Origin: Leptospiraceae bacterium
Lineage (GTDB): Bacteria; Spirochaetota; Leptospiria; Leptospirales; Leptospiraceae
Length of the DNA stretch: 64,000 nucleotides
NCBI GenBank assembly: GCA_024233875.1
Contig: JACKPB010000007.1
Coordinates: 182,141 to 246,140 of the forward strand
Direction of reading: 5' to 3'
Position 1 is the stretch's first letter; each line of letters begins with the position of its first letter. Below, one piece after another: positions 15,959 through 25,954 of this stretch. Position numbers and translations under genes: made by a program. The notes under the pieces were generated by a model. That model ran no database searches. It had not been told where the DNA came from and saw nothing but the letters and a program-made list of their open reading frames with translations.

Positions 15959-18889
15959 ATGAAACAGAGCACCCGAATCTTCCTTTTCTTATTCTTTTGG
16001 TTCTTCACCCTTGTATCACTTTCTCTGGTTCAAAAAAATATTTTTGACAAAGAGGAAGTTTACTACTTTCCTAAGCTTTCCGAACTCAAACCGGACTTCA
16101 TTAGTTTTCTCGAAGAGACCTTCTTTCCCGTGCCCCCCGAACCCAAGGTCATCATTCCCGGGTCGGAAAATTTATTATCAGGTGAAGAATCAGCCTATCT
16201 AAAGAATTTTTTTACCAAACTCAAAGCCCTGGAAAAGGAAAAAAAAGGGAAATTGAGAATCCTGCACTACGGAGACTCGATCATCTGGGCTGATATCCTC
16301 ACCTCACGTCTGAAAGAAAATTTCCAAAAAGATTTCGGAGATGGGGGTCGGGGAGCAGTTCCGGCTTTTTTCAAACTGGAACGTGCCATGCTGGGCCACA
16401 AAAACCTCAGTTCGGAATCGGCTTTCACAAGGGAAAAAGCCAAACCCTGGGGCTCGCTCAACCCGAAGATAGGTTTTACCGGTGATACATTCCTTCCCAA
16501 TTCCCCTCTTTCCAAATCCATTCATGTCCTTCAGGAAGGAAAGAAGCCCTGGACGGGTGCCGGAGTTCTCCTCAGAAAGCGCGGAAATCAGGGCAACCTC
16601 CAATTGAATGTGCGTCACGATTCAGGAACGTCGACACTACCCATTCCCGAATTTCCGGATTTATGCGAAGTCATAATGGTGGATATCCCACCTTCAGAAA
16701 AACTAAGCTTCGATTTTGAAGGTAGTACCGGAGATCTTCCTTATATAGATTCTTTTCTCATGGAAACAGATTCCGGGATTTCTTACTCTCCCGTCTCCAT
16801 GATGGGAATTGAATTGTATGACCAACTCATCACACCCGAGGAAAACTTTGCATGTGGAATCCAAAAGCTTTCTCCGGATCTCATCATTCTCCAGTACGGT
16901 GTCAATGAGTCCCAAAACCTCTGGAAGTACCCCGAGAGAACCGAAGAATTCTACAGGAAAGCAACCTCAACCGTTCTGGAAAGATTCAAAAAGCATTCGG
17001 GCTCAGCAGATATCCTTTTCCTCGGTCCTGTAGAAAGGATGCGTCCGGGTGGGAATGGAAAGATGATTTCTATGCCGGAATTGCTAAGCATTCACGAGAT
17101 AGAAAAAGAAATCTCCGGTCAACTGGGTATAGCGTACTACAATTCGATCAGCGGACTCGGAGGTCCCGGAAATACAGATAGTTTGGTAAAAAAGGGAATT
17201 GTTCAGGAAGACAGGACTCATCTGACAAGATACGGTGGGGACATTCTAGCAGATGTTTTTTATACAGATTTTTACAATCAATACCAAAAATTTCTGGGCA
17301 ATGAAGAATTGAGGGTTTCCGCAGAAAAAGAAGCTCTCAAAAAAGAAAGTAACAAAGCTGTAAATTTCACCTCACGTGCTTATTTCAGTTTTCTTTTTCT
17401 TGTATTTTTAACAGGATTTTTATTAAAAAACTTTCCTTCCCTCAAGCTTTTCTTCCTTCTTTCCTATTCCTATTATTTCTACATGACCTGGAGTGTACTA
17501 CCTGTATTACTCCTGGTGTTTTCTACAGTCAGTGATTATTTTCTCGGATTGAAAATCGAGAAAGAAAGGATCTTGGGTCGGAGTGGAAAGTTTTATTTAT
17601 TTCTTTCTCTCTTCTTCAATCTGGGTCTACTTTTTATTTTTAAATATTTCAATTTCAGTTTAGAAATTTTGAATTCTTTTCTGAGTTCGATTCATTCCCA
17701 AACCAGCTTTGATAAGTACAATATCATCTTACCTGTAGGGATTTCTTTTTATACCTTTCAAACCCTTTCCTATACCCTTGATATCTATCGCGGGAAAATG
17801 GATGCGGAACCGAGGTTTCTGAGATTTGCACTCTATGTGACTTTCTTTCCCCAATTGGTTGCAGGTCCGATTGTTCGGGCAAAAGAATTCATTCCCTGGA
17901 TCAATGACTTCGGGCGACATTTTACGATTAGCTTTGAGAAATTCTCTTATGGAATTTTTCTCATTTTGTCCGGACTCTTCAAAAAATTAGGAGCCGACTG
18001 GCTCGGAACCAATCTGGTGGATCGGGTGTACACAACTCCCGAAATGTATTCTACAGCAGAAACAATAGTTGGAATCTACGGATATGCATTTCAGATCTAT
18101 GGAGATTTCTCGGGCTACAGCGATATCGCAATCGGATCAGCCGCTATTCTGGGATTTCACCTAACGGAAAATTTCAATCGCCCCTATCAATCCCAATCGA
18201 TCACAGAGTTCTGGCGTCGATGGCATATCTCATTGGGAGGCTGGTTCCGGGATTATCTCTATATCTCTTTGGGTGGAAACAGAAATCACGTCTACACCAA
18301 TCTATTCATAACTATGTTTCTCTGCGGTCTCTGGCACGGGGCAGCGATCAATTTCGTCATCTGGGGACTCTATCACGGAATCCTACTCGGTATCGAAAGA
18401 AAAATTGGCTATGACCAATATGGTATTTCAGAAAAGATTCTATCCGCAGGTTCCCGGGTGCGAAGTGCTTTTTCAATCCTGAAACTTTCAACAGAAAATT
18501 CCAATCTCAGGTTTTCCCTACTTTGGAAATCAATCGGAGATCTAGTCTATTACAGTATCCTAAAATATCTTCGTGTCTTACTGGCATTTCATTTGGTTCT
18601 CTTCGGTTGGATAGTTTTTCGGGTGACGGGAATGGATAATTTCGGAAAAATTCTGACCAATCTTTCCGCGAACAATTGGGAGACACCCAACCTGGATTAT
18701 AAAATTATATCTGCGATTTTGATTTTTGCAACCTGGCACATCTCACCCATTTATCTCAGAGAGAAACTCTACCGAATCTGGTCTCTTTTGCCTTCGTCAC
18801 TTGCCGGAATCGCTACAGGAATCTTGACTGTTGGGATCTATCATCTGGCGCAGACTGAAGCACGCCCCTTCATTTACTTCCAATTTTAA
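15959..18889 (+). CDS. SGNH hydrolase - MBOAT O-acyltransferase fusion
   Basis: 976 aa. An N-terminal membrane anchor precedes a periplasmic SGNH domain with HYGDSIIW (Ser107), YGVNES and DRTH (Asp418, His421). From about residue 470 it becomes a polytopic MBOAT of AlgI type: LPVGISFYTFQTLSY, the PQLVAGPIVRAKEF segment, FWRRWHISLGGWFRDYLYI and CGLWHGAAINF with the active-site His793. AlgI-like proteins pass acetyl groups across the membrane to a separate SGNH partner (AlgJ/AlgX, PatB); here both halves are one chain, SGNH first. The polysaccharide target is unknown. Confidence 0.88.
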   Translation: MKQSTRIFLFLFFWFFTLVSLSLVQKNIFDKEEVYYFPKLSELKPDFISFLEETFFPVPPEPKVIIPGSENLLSGEESAYLKNFFTKLKALEKEKKGKLRILHYGDSIIWADILTSRLKENFQKDFGDGGRGAVPAFFKLERAMLGHKNLSSESAFTREKAKPWGSLNPKIGFTGDTFLPNSPLSKSIHVLQEGKKPWTGAGVLLRKRGNQGNLQLNVRHDSGTSTLPIPEFPDLCEVIMVDIPPSEKLSFDFEGSTGDLPYIDSFLMETDSGISYSPVSMMGIELYDQLITPEENFACGIQKLSPDLIILQYGVNESQNLWKYPERTEEFYRKATSTVLERFKKHSGSADILFLGPVERMRPGGNGKMISMPELLSIHEIEKEISGQLGIAYYNSISGLGGPGNTDSLVKKGIVQEDRTHLTRYGGDILADVFYTDFYNQYQKFLGNEELRVSAEKEALKKESNKAVNFTSRAYFSFLFLVFLTGFLLKNFPSLKLFFLLSYSYYFYMTWSVLPVLLLVFSTVSDYFLGLKIEKERILGRSGKFYLFLSLFFNLGLLFIFKYFNFSLEILNSFLSSIHSQTSFDKYNIILPVGISFYTFQTLSYTLDIYRGKMDAEPRFLRFALYVTFFPQLVAGPIVRAKEFIPWINDFGRHFTISFEKFSYGIFLILSGLFKKLGADWLGTNLVDRVYTTPEMYSTAETIVGIYGYAFQIYGDFSGYSDIAIGSAAILGFHLTENFNRPYQSQSITEFWRRWHISLGGWFRDYLYISLGGNRNHVYTNLFITMFLCGLWHGAAINFVIWGLYHGILLGIERKIGYDQYGISEKILSAGSRVRSAFSILKLSTENSNLRFSLLWKSIGDLVYYSILKYLRVLLAFHLVLFGWIVFRVTGMDNFGKILTNLSANNWETPNLDYKIISAILIFATWHISPIYLREKLYRIWSLLPSSLAGIATGILTVGIYHLAQTEARPFIYFQF

Positions 18890-19524
18890 CCGTATAGATT
18901 CATTGATGTATGTCGCATTACAGATTTCAAAATATCACTTCTTGTGATGATTCCTATCAATTTATGATCTTCCCGATTCACTATGGGGACGGAACCTATC
19001 TTGTGCTCAAACATGATTTTAGCAATTTCCCGAATCGCTGTGTCCGGAAATCCGGTGAGGACTTCTGTCATCATGATTTCCAAAATCTTAATGTTCGGAG
19101 TGAGATGCATATTTCTCTTGTAAGAATTCAATAAATGCTTAAAAATATCTCTTTCGGAGATCATCCCAGTCAGATCGCCCTTTGAATTGACAACAGGAAT
19201 GTGTCGGAATTTTTTAGATTCAAACTTGCTTTCGACGTCATCGATCAGGCTATCCTGTTCGATTGTGACAACGTTTCTTGACATTATGTCTCTTGCAAAT
19301 ACGGGAGGATGGGATTCATCAGGAGAGAATTCCTCCTGCTCATAGGCTTCAGCCGCTTTCTGGGTAAATTTCTGAACTACGTATTGTTTTCTTTCGTCAT
19401 GTTCATTGATGGAAACTGACTTATCAGGAATCCCGGGATGCATGGGATTGACTCTATGAATCGTATCATGCCGTACTGTGGGTATGTATGGCTCTACTGT
19501 ACCATTTCGAAACCAAATAAACAT
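18886..19524 (-). CDS. protein with paired CBS domains
   Basis: About 80 non-conserved residues precede two CBS modules: ARDIMSRNVVTIEQDSLIDDVESKF...VVNSKGDLTGMISERDIFKHLL and IMMTEVLTGFPDTAIREIA...IVNREDHKLIGIITRSDILKSV. CBS pairs bind adenine nucleotides and act as energy or ligand sensors; no effector domain is attached. GGGGAAG sits four bases before the ATG. Its stop overlaps the opposing MBOAT stop by four bases. Confidence 0.88.
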   Translation of the reverse strand: MFIWFRNGTVEPYIPTVRHDTIHRVNPMHPGIPDKSVSINEHDERKQYVVQKFTQKAAEAYEQEEFSPDESHPPVFARDIMSRNVVTIEQDSLIDDVESKFESKKFRHIPVVNSKGDLTGMISERDIFKHLLNSYKRNMHLTPNIKILEIMMTEVLTGFPDTAIREIAKIMFEHKIGSVPIVNREDHKLIGIITRSDILKSVMRHTSMNLYG

Positions 19525-19740
19525 TTTTCTTCCCCTTCCCTTCGTTTTTTATCGGACAAAAAAAGCATCAAAAATAGGAAAATAGATTTGATTTTTACAT
19601 GCAAGATTGTAGGTTTCTAGTATGTTATAGACATTTGTAATAGAAATTTTTAAATCACTCAAATATCTCTTTCTAATGTTTACAAACAGACTGCAATTAG
19701 CATGCAGTTATAAAAATAATGTATAATAAATATTAATTCA

Positions 19741-20139
19741 ATGAATAAATTATCAATTATCTTAACGATCGCAATTTTTTTACTCTCCTGTCAGAAAAAA
19801 AAACTGAAAGGCTTGGATGATCCTGCCTGGAAAGAAAAATCATTGAGTATGACTCTGAGTGTCTGTGAAAAAATTCTAACCTGTTCAGAGGGATTTGAAA
19901 AAAAGCTCTCACCCACCTCCGAAAAGTTATTTAAGGAAGAGTTGAGCAAAGAGAAATGTCTGGATACTTTCAAAAAAAGCAATGTATACAATCTCAGAGG
20001 CGGTGATCCAAACCTGATTCAGGAGCAATACGAAAAATGCTCGATCAAAATGCAAAACTCTAACTGTGAAGAGATTCAATCCAAATCATTTTTGAATGAC
20101 GATGCCTGCAAAGCAATCCAGAGCATCCAATCATTATGA
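19741..20139 (+). CDS. Cys-rich small lipoprotein
   Basis: Signal IILTIAIFLLSC predicts lipidation at Cys17. The mature part carries six more Cys (42, 48, 73, 100, 109, 123), an even number that could form three disulfides. The pattern resembles small Cys-rich leptospiral lipoprotein families, but I cannot name one. No SD is visible before the ATG. It ends ten bases before the sensor phosphatase start, so the two are probably co-transcribed. Confidence 0.75.
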   Translation: MNKLSIILTIAIFLLSCQKKKLKGLDDPAWKEKSLSMTLSVCEKILTCSEGFEKKLSPTSEKLFKEELSKEKCLDTFKKSNVYNLRGGDPNLIQEQYEKCSIKMQNSNCEEIQSKSFLNDDACKAIQSIQSL

Positions 20140-20149
20140 ATTTTTAATC

Positions 20150-22210
20150 ATGCAATCTATAAATTTAGATTTCAAGAGATTATTGAATGCAATTCTATTC
20201 TTTGCTTATTTCTGCATCAGTCCAATTTTTTCCGATAGCCTCATTCTTCTGGAAAGAGAGGTAACGTCTCAAATCCCCGGCTCAAAATTGTACTTTCTCT
20301 CAGACCAAACAAATTCCCTTACTATCGAAGACATTCAAACTGATTCGTTCAATGAGAGATTTGTTCCTTACGGAGATGAATCACCGGTTCTCGGATTTTC
20401 TTCGTCTACGTATTGGTTTAAATTTCGAATCAAGAAAACTCACAACAATCCAAATCAATACTATATTGTCATACGAAACCATTCCCTGGATAAGATTGCT
20501 TTTTATCAATATCTCTATTTGAATGATTCTAGTTTATCCCTTCGTCATACAATTGCAGGTGATAATTATTCTTCAAATATCAAAAAAGTAAAATTCAGAG
20601 AATACATATTTGAACCGGATTTAAGCGGTGATGGAATCAGTACAGTTTATTTCAAAATCGAGAGTACCGCCTCACTATTCATTCCGATCTATATTTATCA
20701 AAAGGAATATTTCGAATCACTTGTCTTTCGTGAAGAATTGATTTACGGGATTTTTTATGGAACTCTGATCACTTTGTTTTTGTACAATTTAGCGATTTTC
20801 TTATATTCGAAAGAAGTTACTTATTTTTATTACATTGGATACATTTTATCTTATTTACTTATGGAGGCAAGTTCATTAGGCCATACATATCTCTATCTCT
20901 GGCCCGAGAAACAGGGTTGGGAAAATGCCTCCGTTCCATTCTTTGTCGGCCTGACTATATTCTTTTCGACACTTTTTTCCAAATCCTTCCTCAAACTGTC
21001 TATCTATTCACCTTTTTTCAATAGGATATTTATTTTGTTTTCCATCTTTGGACTTTTGGTATCAGTGATTGTATTTTTCTTTCCTATGATGCTAATAAAT
21101 ATCATCATAACTTTGCTCAGTCTCATTGTTCTGAGTCTGATTTTATTTTCCGGAATCTATATCTATAATAAAAAATTCAAACCTGCCGGTATCTTTATTT
21201 TTGCCTGGGTTTGCTTTACTATCGGATCAATCTTCACTATCCTCAGATTGTTCGGATTGATGGAATATTCAATTCTTAGTGTCTACGGGATTCAGTTCGG
21301 ATCTTTCATTGAAATGATTCTACTCAGCATAGCTCTTACCAAAAAAATTGATATCATAAAGGATGAAAACCAGGAAGCCATAAAAAGAACCATCATCTTT
21401 CAGGAACAGGCAAACGCCGAACTGGAAAAGAAAGTGAAAGAAAGAACTGCGGAGTTGAACAAATCTCTTATTTCCATAGAAAAAGATTTAACAATGGCAC
21501 GTAATATTCAAATCAATATACTACCCAAAAATTTAGATTCTATACTTCACTTTAATATCAAATCTTTGTACATTCCCTTAGACAAAGTTGGTGGAGATTT
21601 TTATGATGTATGCTTACTCACTCCGAGAAAATTACGAATTTTGATAGCAGATGCTACCGGTCATGGAGTTCAGGCTTCCATGATCACCATGTCCATCAAA
21701 AGTGATTATGAAAGTTTAAAGATGTTTATCCTTGATCCCGGAGAACTCATCGATGAATTACAAAAACGATTTTTAGAAATCTATCGAAAAATGAATACCT
21801 ACTTCACAGCATTTATTGTCGATATAGATCTGGATGAAAATAAAATCATCTATGCCTCAGCAGGGCATCCATCTCAGTATTTGATTCGCAAGAATACACT
21901 TATAGAATTGAATCGAACAGGACATATCCTCGGTCTTGTATCAAACAAAACCTGGATATCGAAATCTCTTCCATTTGAAAAAAATGACAAATTGTTTTTA
22001 TTCACAGATGGTCTCTATGAAGAATTCAATCATGATTACGAACAGTTTGGAGATGATCGCTTAAAAACTTTATTGCAGGACCATATAAATAGCTCTATAG
22101 ATGAACTCATTGACACCTCCCTGCTAAATTTGAATATTCATTTGGGAGAAAAAAAGAAACAGGATGACATCACTATAGTAGCCGTCGAAGGAGTTTATGA
22201 TGATAAATAA
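20150..22210 (+). CDS. 7TMR-DISM sensor with SpoIIE-type PP2C phosphatase domain
   Basis: Signal peptide (ILFFAYFCISPIFS), a periplasmic 7TMR-DISM extracellular domain (SSSTYWFKFRI...VIRNHSLDKIAFYQYL), seven membrane helices between about residues 205 and 395, then a coiled coil (ANAELEKKVKERTAELNKS). A SpoIIE/RsbU phosphatase follows: KVGGDFYDV, ADATGHGVQASMITM, LFLFTDGLYEEF, QDDITIVAVE. It would dephosphorylate an anti-sigma-antagonist-type protein in response to an envelope ligand. I start at ATG 20150, which begins the signal peptide; an in-frame ATG at 20096 lies inside the upstream gene. Confidence 0.88.
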   Translation: MQSINLDFKRLLNAILFFAYFCISPIFSDSLILLEREVTSQIPGSKLYFLSDQTNSLTIEDIQTDSFNERFVPYGDESPVLGFSSSTYWFKFRIKKTHNNPNQYYIVIRNHSLDKIAFYQYLYLNDSSLSLRHTIAGDNYSSNIKKVKFREYIFEPDLSGDGISTVYFKIESTASLFIPIYIYQKEYFESLVFREELIYGIFYGTLITLFLYNLAIFLYSKEVTYFYYIGYILSYLLMEASSLGHTYLYLWPEKQGWENASVPFFVGLTIFFSTLFSKSFLKLSIYSPFFNRIFILFSIFGLLVSVIVFFFPMMLINIIITLLSLIVLSLILFSGIYIYNKKFKPAGIFIFAWVCFTIGSIFTILRLFGLMEYSILSVYGIQFGSFIEMILLSIALTKKIDIIKDENQEAIKRTIIFQEQANAELEKKVKERTAELNKSLISIEKDLTMARNIQINILPKNLDSILHFNIKSLYIPLDKVGGDFYDVCLLTPRKLRILIADATGHGVQASMITMSIKSDYESLKMFILDPGELIDELQKRFLEIYRKMNTYFTAFIVDIDLDENKIIYASAGHPSQYLIRKNTLIELNRTGHILGLVSNKTWISKSLPFEKNDKLFLFTDGLYEEFNHDYEQFGDDRLKTLLQDHINSSIDELIDTSLLNLNIHLGEKKKQDDITIVAVEGVYDDK

Positions 22211-22715
22211 ATACAAACCAATTATAGTTTTAATAATCATTCTGGGATCTATCTTTCCAATCCTTCCTTACTCACCTCCAAATGATGAGAAACCCTCAGT
22301 AGAGACTTATAAATTCATCGAACACCCACAAAGGCAAAATGTAATTAAATTTTTACGGACAGGACTGTATGTCAGCTCTCACTGTGTCTTCAAAAAAGGA
22401 TCTAAGTTTTTTCGGAGAGATTGTGGAGCCTGGAAACCTATGGACGTTTTAGAAAATGGAAAGTACAAAGCCTATTTTAAGCCCAATAAGGTTCTACCTG
22501 ACCCCAGAAACCCACGTCTGGTGAGTATATTTATCTGCGTCCAGGCCGGAGGAACTATAGCAACCGAAGTGAATGAATTCGGGAAATTCGGTAGACCGGC
22601 AAGTCCCATGGACTTTTGTCAGTTTGAAGACCAATCACTTTTGGGACTGGTATCTATAGAACGTTATTTAAGTGATTTAGCCGCTATAAAAAAACAATCG
22701 GGATCCTCAAAATGA
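22197..22715 (+). CDS. exported hypothetical protein
   Basis: N-terminal hydrophobic stretch (YKPIIVLIIILGSIFPILPY) then a soluble 140-residue part with four Cys (SSHCVFKKGSKFFRRDC; FICVQAGG; DFCQFED). No family recognised. It overlaps the end of the SpoIIE sensor gene by 14 bases and the next gene by four, so it belongs to the same operon and may be a periplasmic partner of the sensor. Confidence 0.65.
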   Translation: MMINKYKPIIVLIIILGSIFPILPYSPPNDEKPSVETYKFIEHPQRQNVIKFLRTGLYVSSHCVFKKGSKFFRRDCGAWKPMDVLENGKYKAYFKPNKVLPDPRNPRLVSIFICVQAGGTIATEVNEFGKFGRPASPMDFCQFEDQSLLGLVSIERYLSDLAAIKKQSGSSK

Positions 22716-23044
22716 GTTTGTCCGATTTTCAATTTTCATTTGAGGATGATAAGAAACTGATCACAGTGGAAGGTATGCTCAAAGACTACAAAAGTAGAGT
22801 GATCAATTCCGGAGGGAAAATTCTCTACGTTTGTGAATTTTCTATTCTTGTCTTTGATTGCAACGATGAGAATGCAGAGAAGATAATTTCAAAAACCTTA
22901 CCTTTTATTTCGTTCACCACCTCACTTCCATTCCCGGAAACTCTTCCTGAAGAATACTATGCAAAAATTGAAGCACTCAAATCGGAAGTGTTCCAGGAAG
23001 AAGAAAAAAAGATTTTAGCTAAAAAAATTAAACTGTATCATTAA
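22712..23044 (+). CDS. hypothetical cytoplasmic protein, 110 aa
   Basis: Starts at ATGA overlapping the previous stop. No signal or membrane segment; a mixed alpha/beta pattern (ITVEGMLKDYKSRVINSGGKILYVCEFSILVFD) ends in a basic helix (EEEKKILAKKIKLYH). Not recognised. Last gene of the 19.7-23.0 kb operon; its stop overlaps the stop of the opposing barrel gene by four bases. Confidence 0.6.
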   Translation: MSLSDFQFSFEDDKKLITVEGMLKDYKSRVINSGGKILYVCEFSILVFDCNDENAEKIISKTLPFISFTTSLPFPETLPEEYYAKIEALKSEVFQEEEKKILAKKIKLYH

Positions 23045-24111
23045 AACTTTGTAACCAAACTGAAATTCGTACCTGTGTTGAATAGATTGCGAGAACTTGC
23101 TGAAGTAAATATATTGGAAGACTCTGCTTCATTGATTACACCATTTTCGATATAATAACCACCGGCTTTATTGGGATTGATATAAGGAATCTGTGCAAAG
23201 TATCCAATCTTGAACCCAATATTCTCAAGAATTTTAATCACCACTCCCAGTTCAAAATGATAGATAAATCCACTGAAATTATTAATCTTCAATGAGGCCA
23301 GAGAAACATTTGTTGGAATGGGACGAAATTGATCGACAGTGGAAGTATTTGAAAGAGAAAGAGAATTCAATTTGTAGGTTCCATTGATTATCTGAAAATC
23401 ATTCAGAGTATAGAATCCCAAATATTCCCCCGTCCAACTACCTCCAAAGAGTAAAGAGTATGTTTTGGAACGGAAATCAACTGTTCCATTTCCCTTAAGT
23501 ACAGTCACATCAGTAAACTGTCCCGAAGAAATTCGGGGAGGTTTGAATCCAAAAAGATCATAGGGACCCTTCTGTCTGCTCTCTTCGTATCCAAAAGAAA
23601 TTTCATATGAGGAAGAACTCAAATAATCCAGAGGGCCGTAGCCTATCCGAAATCCCACCATATTCTCTTTGGTAAATGTTCTATCCTGAATGAAACTACC
23701 TTTATTGCCCAATGTATTGCGATCATATTCATATCGATGGTTTGAGGAAAGCTTTACACCCAGAAATGCGGAGGAGGTAAACTGGTGGCTGTAGGATAAT
23801 TTTGTATATTGACCTTTTTCTCTACTCTCCTGAAAGTCTTTGAAGATTTCTCCTTCATTGGATAATATACTATTTGATTGCCTGAGACTAGATACCAAAG
23901 AGCCAATATTCTCACCACCCCGCGTATTTCCAACAGAGGAAGACGCAGATATTTCTAATATTTTCAATAGTCCTGAGTCCAAATAAGAACTATCAGAACT
24001 ATCTTTCTCTTTTGAATAGATAGAAAAAGTAATACAAAAAAAAACCAAAATCATTTGGGGGTATCTTATTGTACACCTAACACATTTTTGGGTTGATTTG
24101 AATTTATCCAT
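23041..24111 (-). CDS. putative outer-membrane beta-barrel protein
   Basis: Longish signal peptide (YPQMILVFFCITFSIYS) then about 320 residues rich in Ser, Gly and aromatic alternation (YTKLSYSHQFTSSAFLGVKLSSNHRYEY; TYSLLFGGSWTGEYLGFYTL), ending SLVTKF with a terminal Phe. This fits a BamA-inserted barrel; family unknown. It stands alone on the minus strand. Confidence 0.65.
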   Translation of the reverse strand: MDKFKSTQKCVRCTIRYPQMILVFFCITFSIYSKEKDSSDSSYLDSGLLKILEISASSSVGNTRGGENIGSLVSSLRQSNSILSNEGEIFKDFQESREKGQYTKLSYSHQFTSSAFLGVKLSSNHRYEYDRNTLGNKGSFIQDRTFTKENMVGFRIGYGPLDYLSSSSYEISFGYEESRQKGPYDLFGFKPPRISSGQFTDVTVLKGNGTVDFRSKTYSLLFGGSWTGEYLGFYTLNDFQIINGTYKLNSLSLSNTSTVDQFRPIPTNVSLASLKINNFSGFIYHFELGVVIKILENIGFKIGYFAQIPYINPNKAGGYYIENGVINEAESSNIFTSASSRNLFNTGTNFSLVTKF

Positions 24112-24195
24112 AGTGTTATTATTTTTAGAAGGATAAGAAACGAAAGATTTTTTTTATGACCCAAATACCTATTTGTCAAGAAATTATATATCAGT

Positions 24196-24286
24196 TCTCA
24201 TAAATAATTGCGTTTTTTCTAGTAAGGTATGTAGCCATTTTATAGCCAATTCTTCAATGAATGCGCAAACCTTTTGAAAATGACTA
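24196..24286 (-). repeat. family A hairpin repeat, copy A2 (reverse)
   Basis: TAGCCATTTT at 24232-24241 and AAAATGACTA at 24277-24286 pair with one G-T wobble. The outer part (TTCTCATAAATAATTGCG) matches other copies such as the one at 47335. The remaining gene-free DNA from 24287 to 24722 holds no other feature I can name, apart from the SD and promoter of the acyltransferase. Confidence 0.75.
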
Positions 24287-24722
24287 CAAAAGAGTCCACC
24301 AGAACCCTGAGAGAGATTCATACTCCGGATAAAATCTAAAGAAAACTGAGAATTCTTCAGGAGGATATTGCTAGTTTTGGTGAGAATTTGAGGGATTTGG
24401 AAAGTAAATTTTTAGTTGGCAAATACCGTTAAATAAAAACCAATGATCTACAATTGAAAAGAGAGACTATCACTTAGAAAAAACTTAAAGTCAGTTTCAA
24501 TACTTTTTTTCCTTCAGACAGGAGAGTTATTTCCTATTTCCATAAATCGGAGTTCAGAAGTGAAAGGTGAATGATTTTAAGATTTGATCTCTCTCAGACT
24601 TGAACTGGGATGAGTAGATCGAAGTTAGGTATTTATCCTTCAAAAGATCAAAAAGGCAGTATGACTCCGGTTTGAAAATTTAAAATCTGAGATTAGAGAC
24701 TACAGAAAGAGAGGAAAACAAT

Positions 24723-25397
24723 ATGAGCAATACAAAATATACTCATCCGGGACAGTCAAAGGTGCTTTTTAAAATTCTTTATTGGATCGGAAAATATTTA
24801 TATATGTTCCGATTTAAAATTGTAACAGAATACACTACCTCTCTCCACACTTCAGGACCTCTCCTCATTCTCTCCAAGCACAGTAGCAATCATGACATAC
24901 CCGGTGGGATTCCATCTATGGTAGATTACATAGGCAGAAACGCCTGGTGCATCATCAAAGATTCCCTCACATCCCCCTACTTCTTCGGTTTTTTTCTCAA
25001 GATAGGAGGTATCCCTGTTGATAGAAAAAATCCTGAGAAAAGCAAAGAACAGCTTCTCTATGCCAGAAAAGTTTTGCATGAGGGAAATGCCCTTGTCATT
25101 TTTCCCGAACAATCCAGACACATGGGAAAAATGGGACGGGGGAAATCTCCCGGTTTTAGATTCATCACAGGAAAACCATCAGAACCTATAGACATTTTGT
25201 GTGTGGGTATGGAATACAGTAAGGGTTTGTTTCGAAGAAAACTAATCATCCGATTCGGAGAGATAAAGAAATATTCCAAATCAGACAATCCGGAGACCTT
25301 TCTTCATGAGTGTATGCTGGAGATAGCCAAACTTTCCAACCTGGAATACAAATTTCCTAAGCCGGAAGAAAAAGCCAAAGCGAAAAAACCGGAATAG
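24723..25397 (+). CDS. PlsC-like 1-acylglycerol-phosphate acyltransferase
   Basis: Carries the PlsC acyltransferase motifs: SKHSSNHDIPGG (HX4D, His53 and Asp58), a GGIPVDRKNPEKS motif II and VIFPEQSRHMGKMGRGKSPGF motif III. This family attaches the second acyl chain to lysophosphatidate or acylates related lipids. One N-terminal hydrophobic segment and a Lys-rich end. GAGAGG lies close upstream of the ATG. It ends eight bases before the convergent exonuclease gene. Confidence 0.85.
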   Translation: MSNTKYTHPGQSKVLFKILYWIGKYLYMFRFKIVTEYTTSLHTSGPLLILSKHSSNHDIPGGIPSMVDYIGRNAWCIIKDSLTSPYFFGFFLKIGGIPVDRKNPEKSKEQLLYARKVLHEGNALVIFPEQSRHMGKMGRGKSPGFRFITGKPSEPIDILCVGMEYSKGLFRRKLIIRFGEIKKYSKSDNPETFLHECMLEIAKLSNLEYKFPKPEEKAKAKKPE

Positions 25398-25405
25398 GAA
25401 AGGAT

Positions 25406-25954
25406 TTATTTAGATTCATTTACCATTTTTTTGTAGATTTCGGAAAGATTCAGGGCATCATCTATCCCCCGATGATGCTTTCCTTTTAAAGGCAAACCCA
25501 GATACTCCAAAGCGAACTTCATTCCCGATTTGCCTTTGATTTTGTATTTCTCTAAAAATTGAGTTTTTAAGTTCTTATGATTCTCCAGATGGTTTAAGAT
25601 CGAACCGGAGTAATTTTTAAACTTTGATTCTTTAATAATTTGATTTTTATCGTAGTATCCCCAGGAGTATAGGACTGATCGGGGAAACCTATCCAACCAA
25701 TTTGAAAAACTGTCCATCGCAGAAGAGTATTCAAAAGCCGAATCCACATCTTCCTGTACGATGGTAGTCAGAGCAGTACAAAAATCACTTAATTTTGGAT
25801 GGATCACCGGTTTTATAAATTGATTGAAGGTACTTTCTATTTCTAGATCCGGAGTCAGACGAACTGCTCCGATTTCTATGATCTCGGAATTCTCCAATTT
25901 CACATTTTTTTCACAGGTAGCTTCCAGATCAAAGATGACTACATATCCATCCAT
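25406..25954 (-). CDS. DEDDh 3'-5' exonuclease, ERI1/KapD-like
   Basis: 182 aa with the DEDDh residues: VIFDLEAT (Asp and Glu), WGYYDKNQ (Asp) and HHRGIDDALNLSEIY (His and Asp). The arrangement resembles ERI1-like exonucleases that trim RNA 3' ends. GGAGG lies four bases before the ATG. The start overlaps the upstream helical-protein gene by 16 bases. This is the last gene of the ten-gene minus-strand operon; its link to the polyamine-like genes may be only co-transcription. Confidence 0.85.
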   Translation of the reverse strand: MDGYVVIFDLEATCEKNVKLENSEIIEIGAVRLTPDLEIESTFNQFIKPVIHPKLSDFCTALTTIVQEDVDSAFEYSSAMDSFSNWLDRFPRSVLYSWGYYDKNQIIKESKFKNYSGSILNHLENHKNLKTQFLEKYKIKGKSGMKFALEYLGLPLKGKHHRGIDDALNLSEIYKKMVNESK

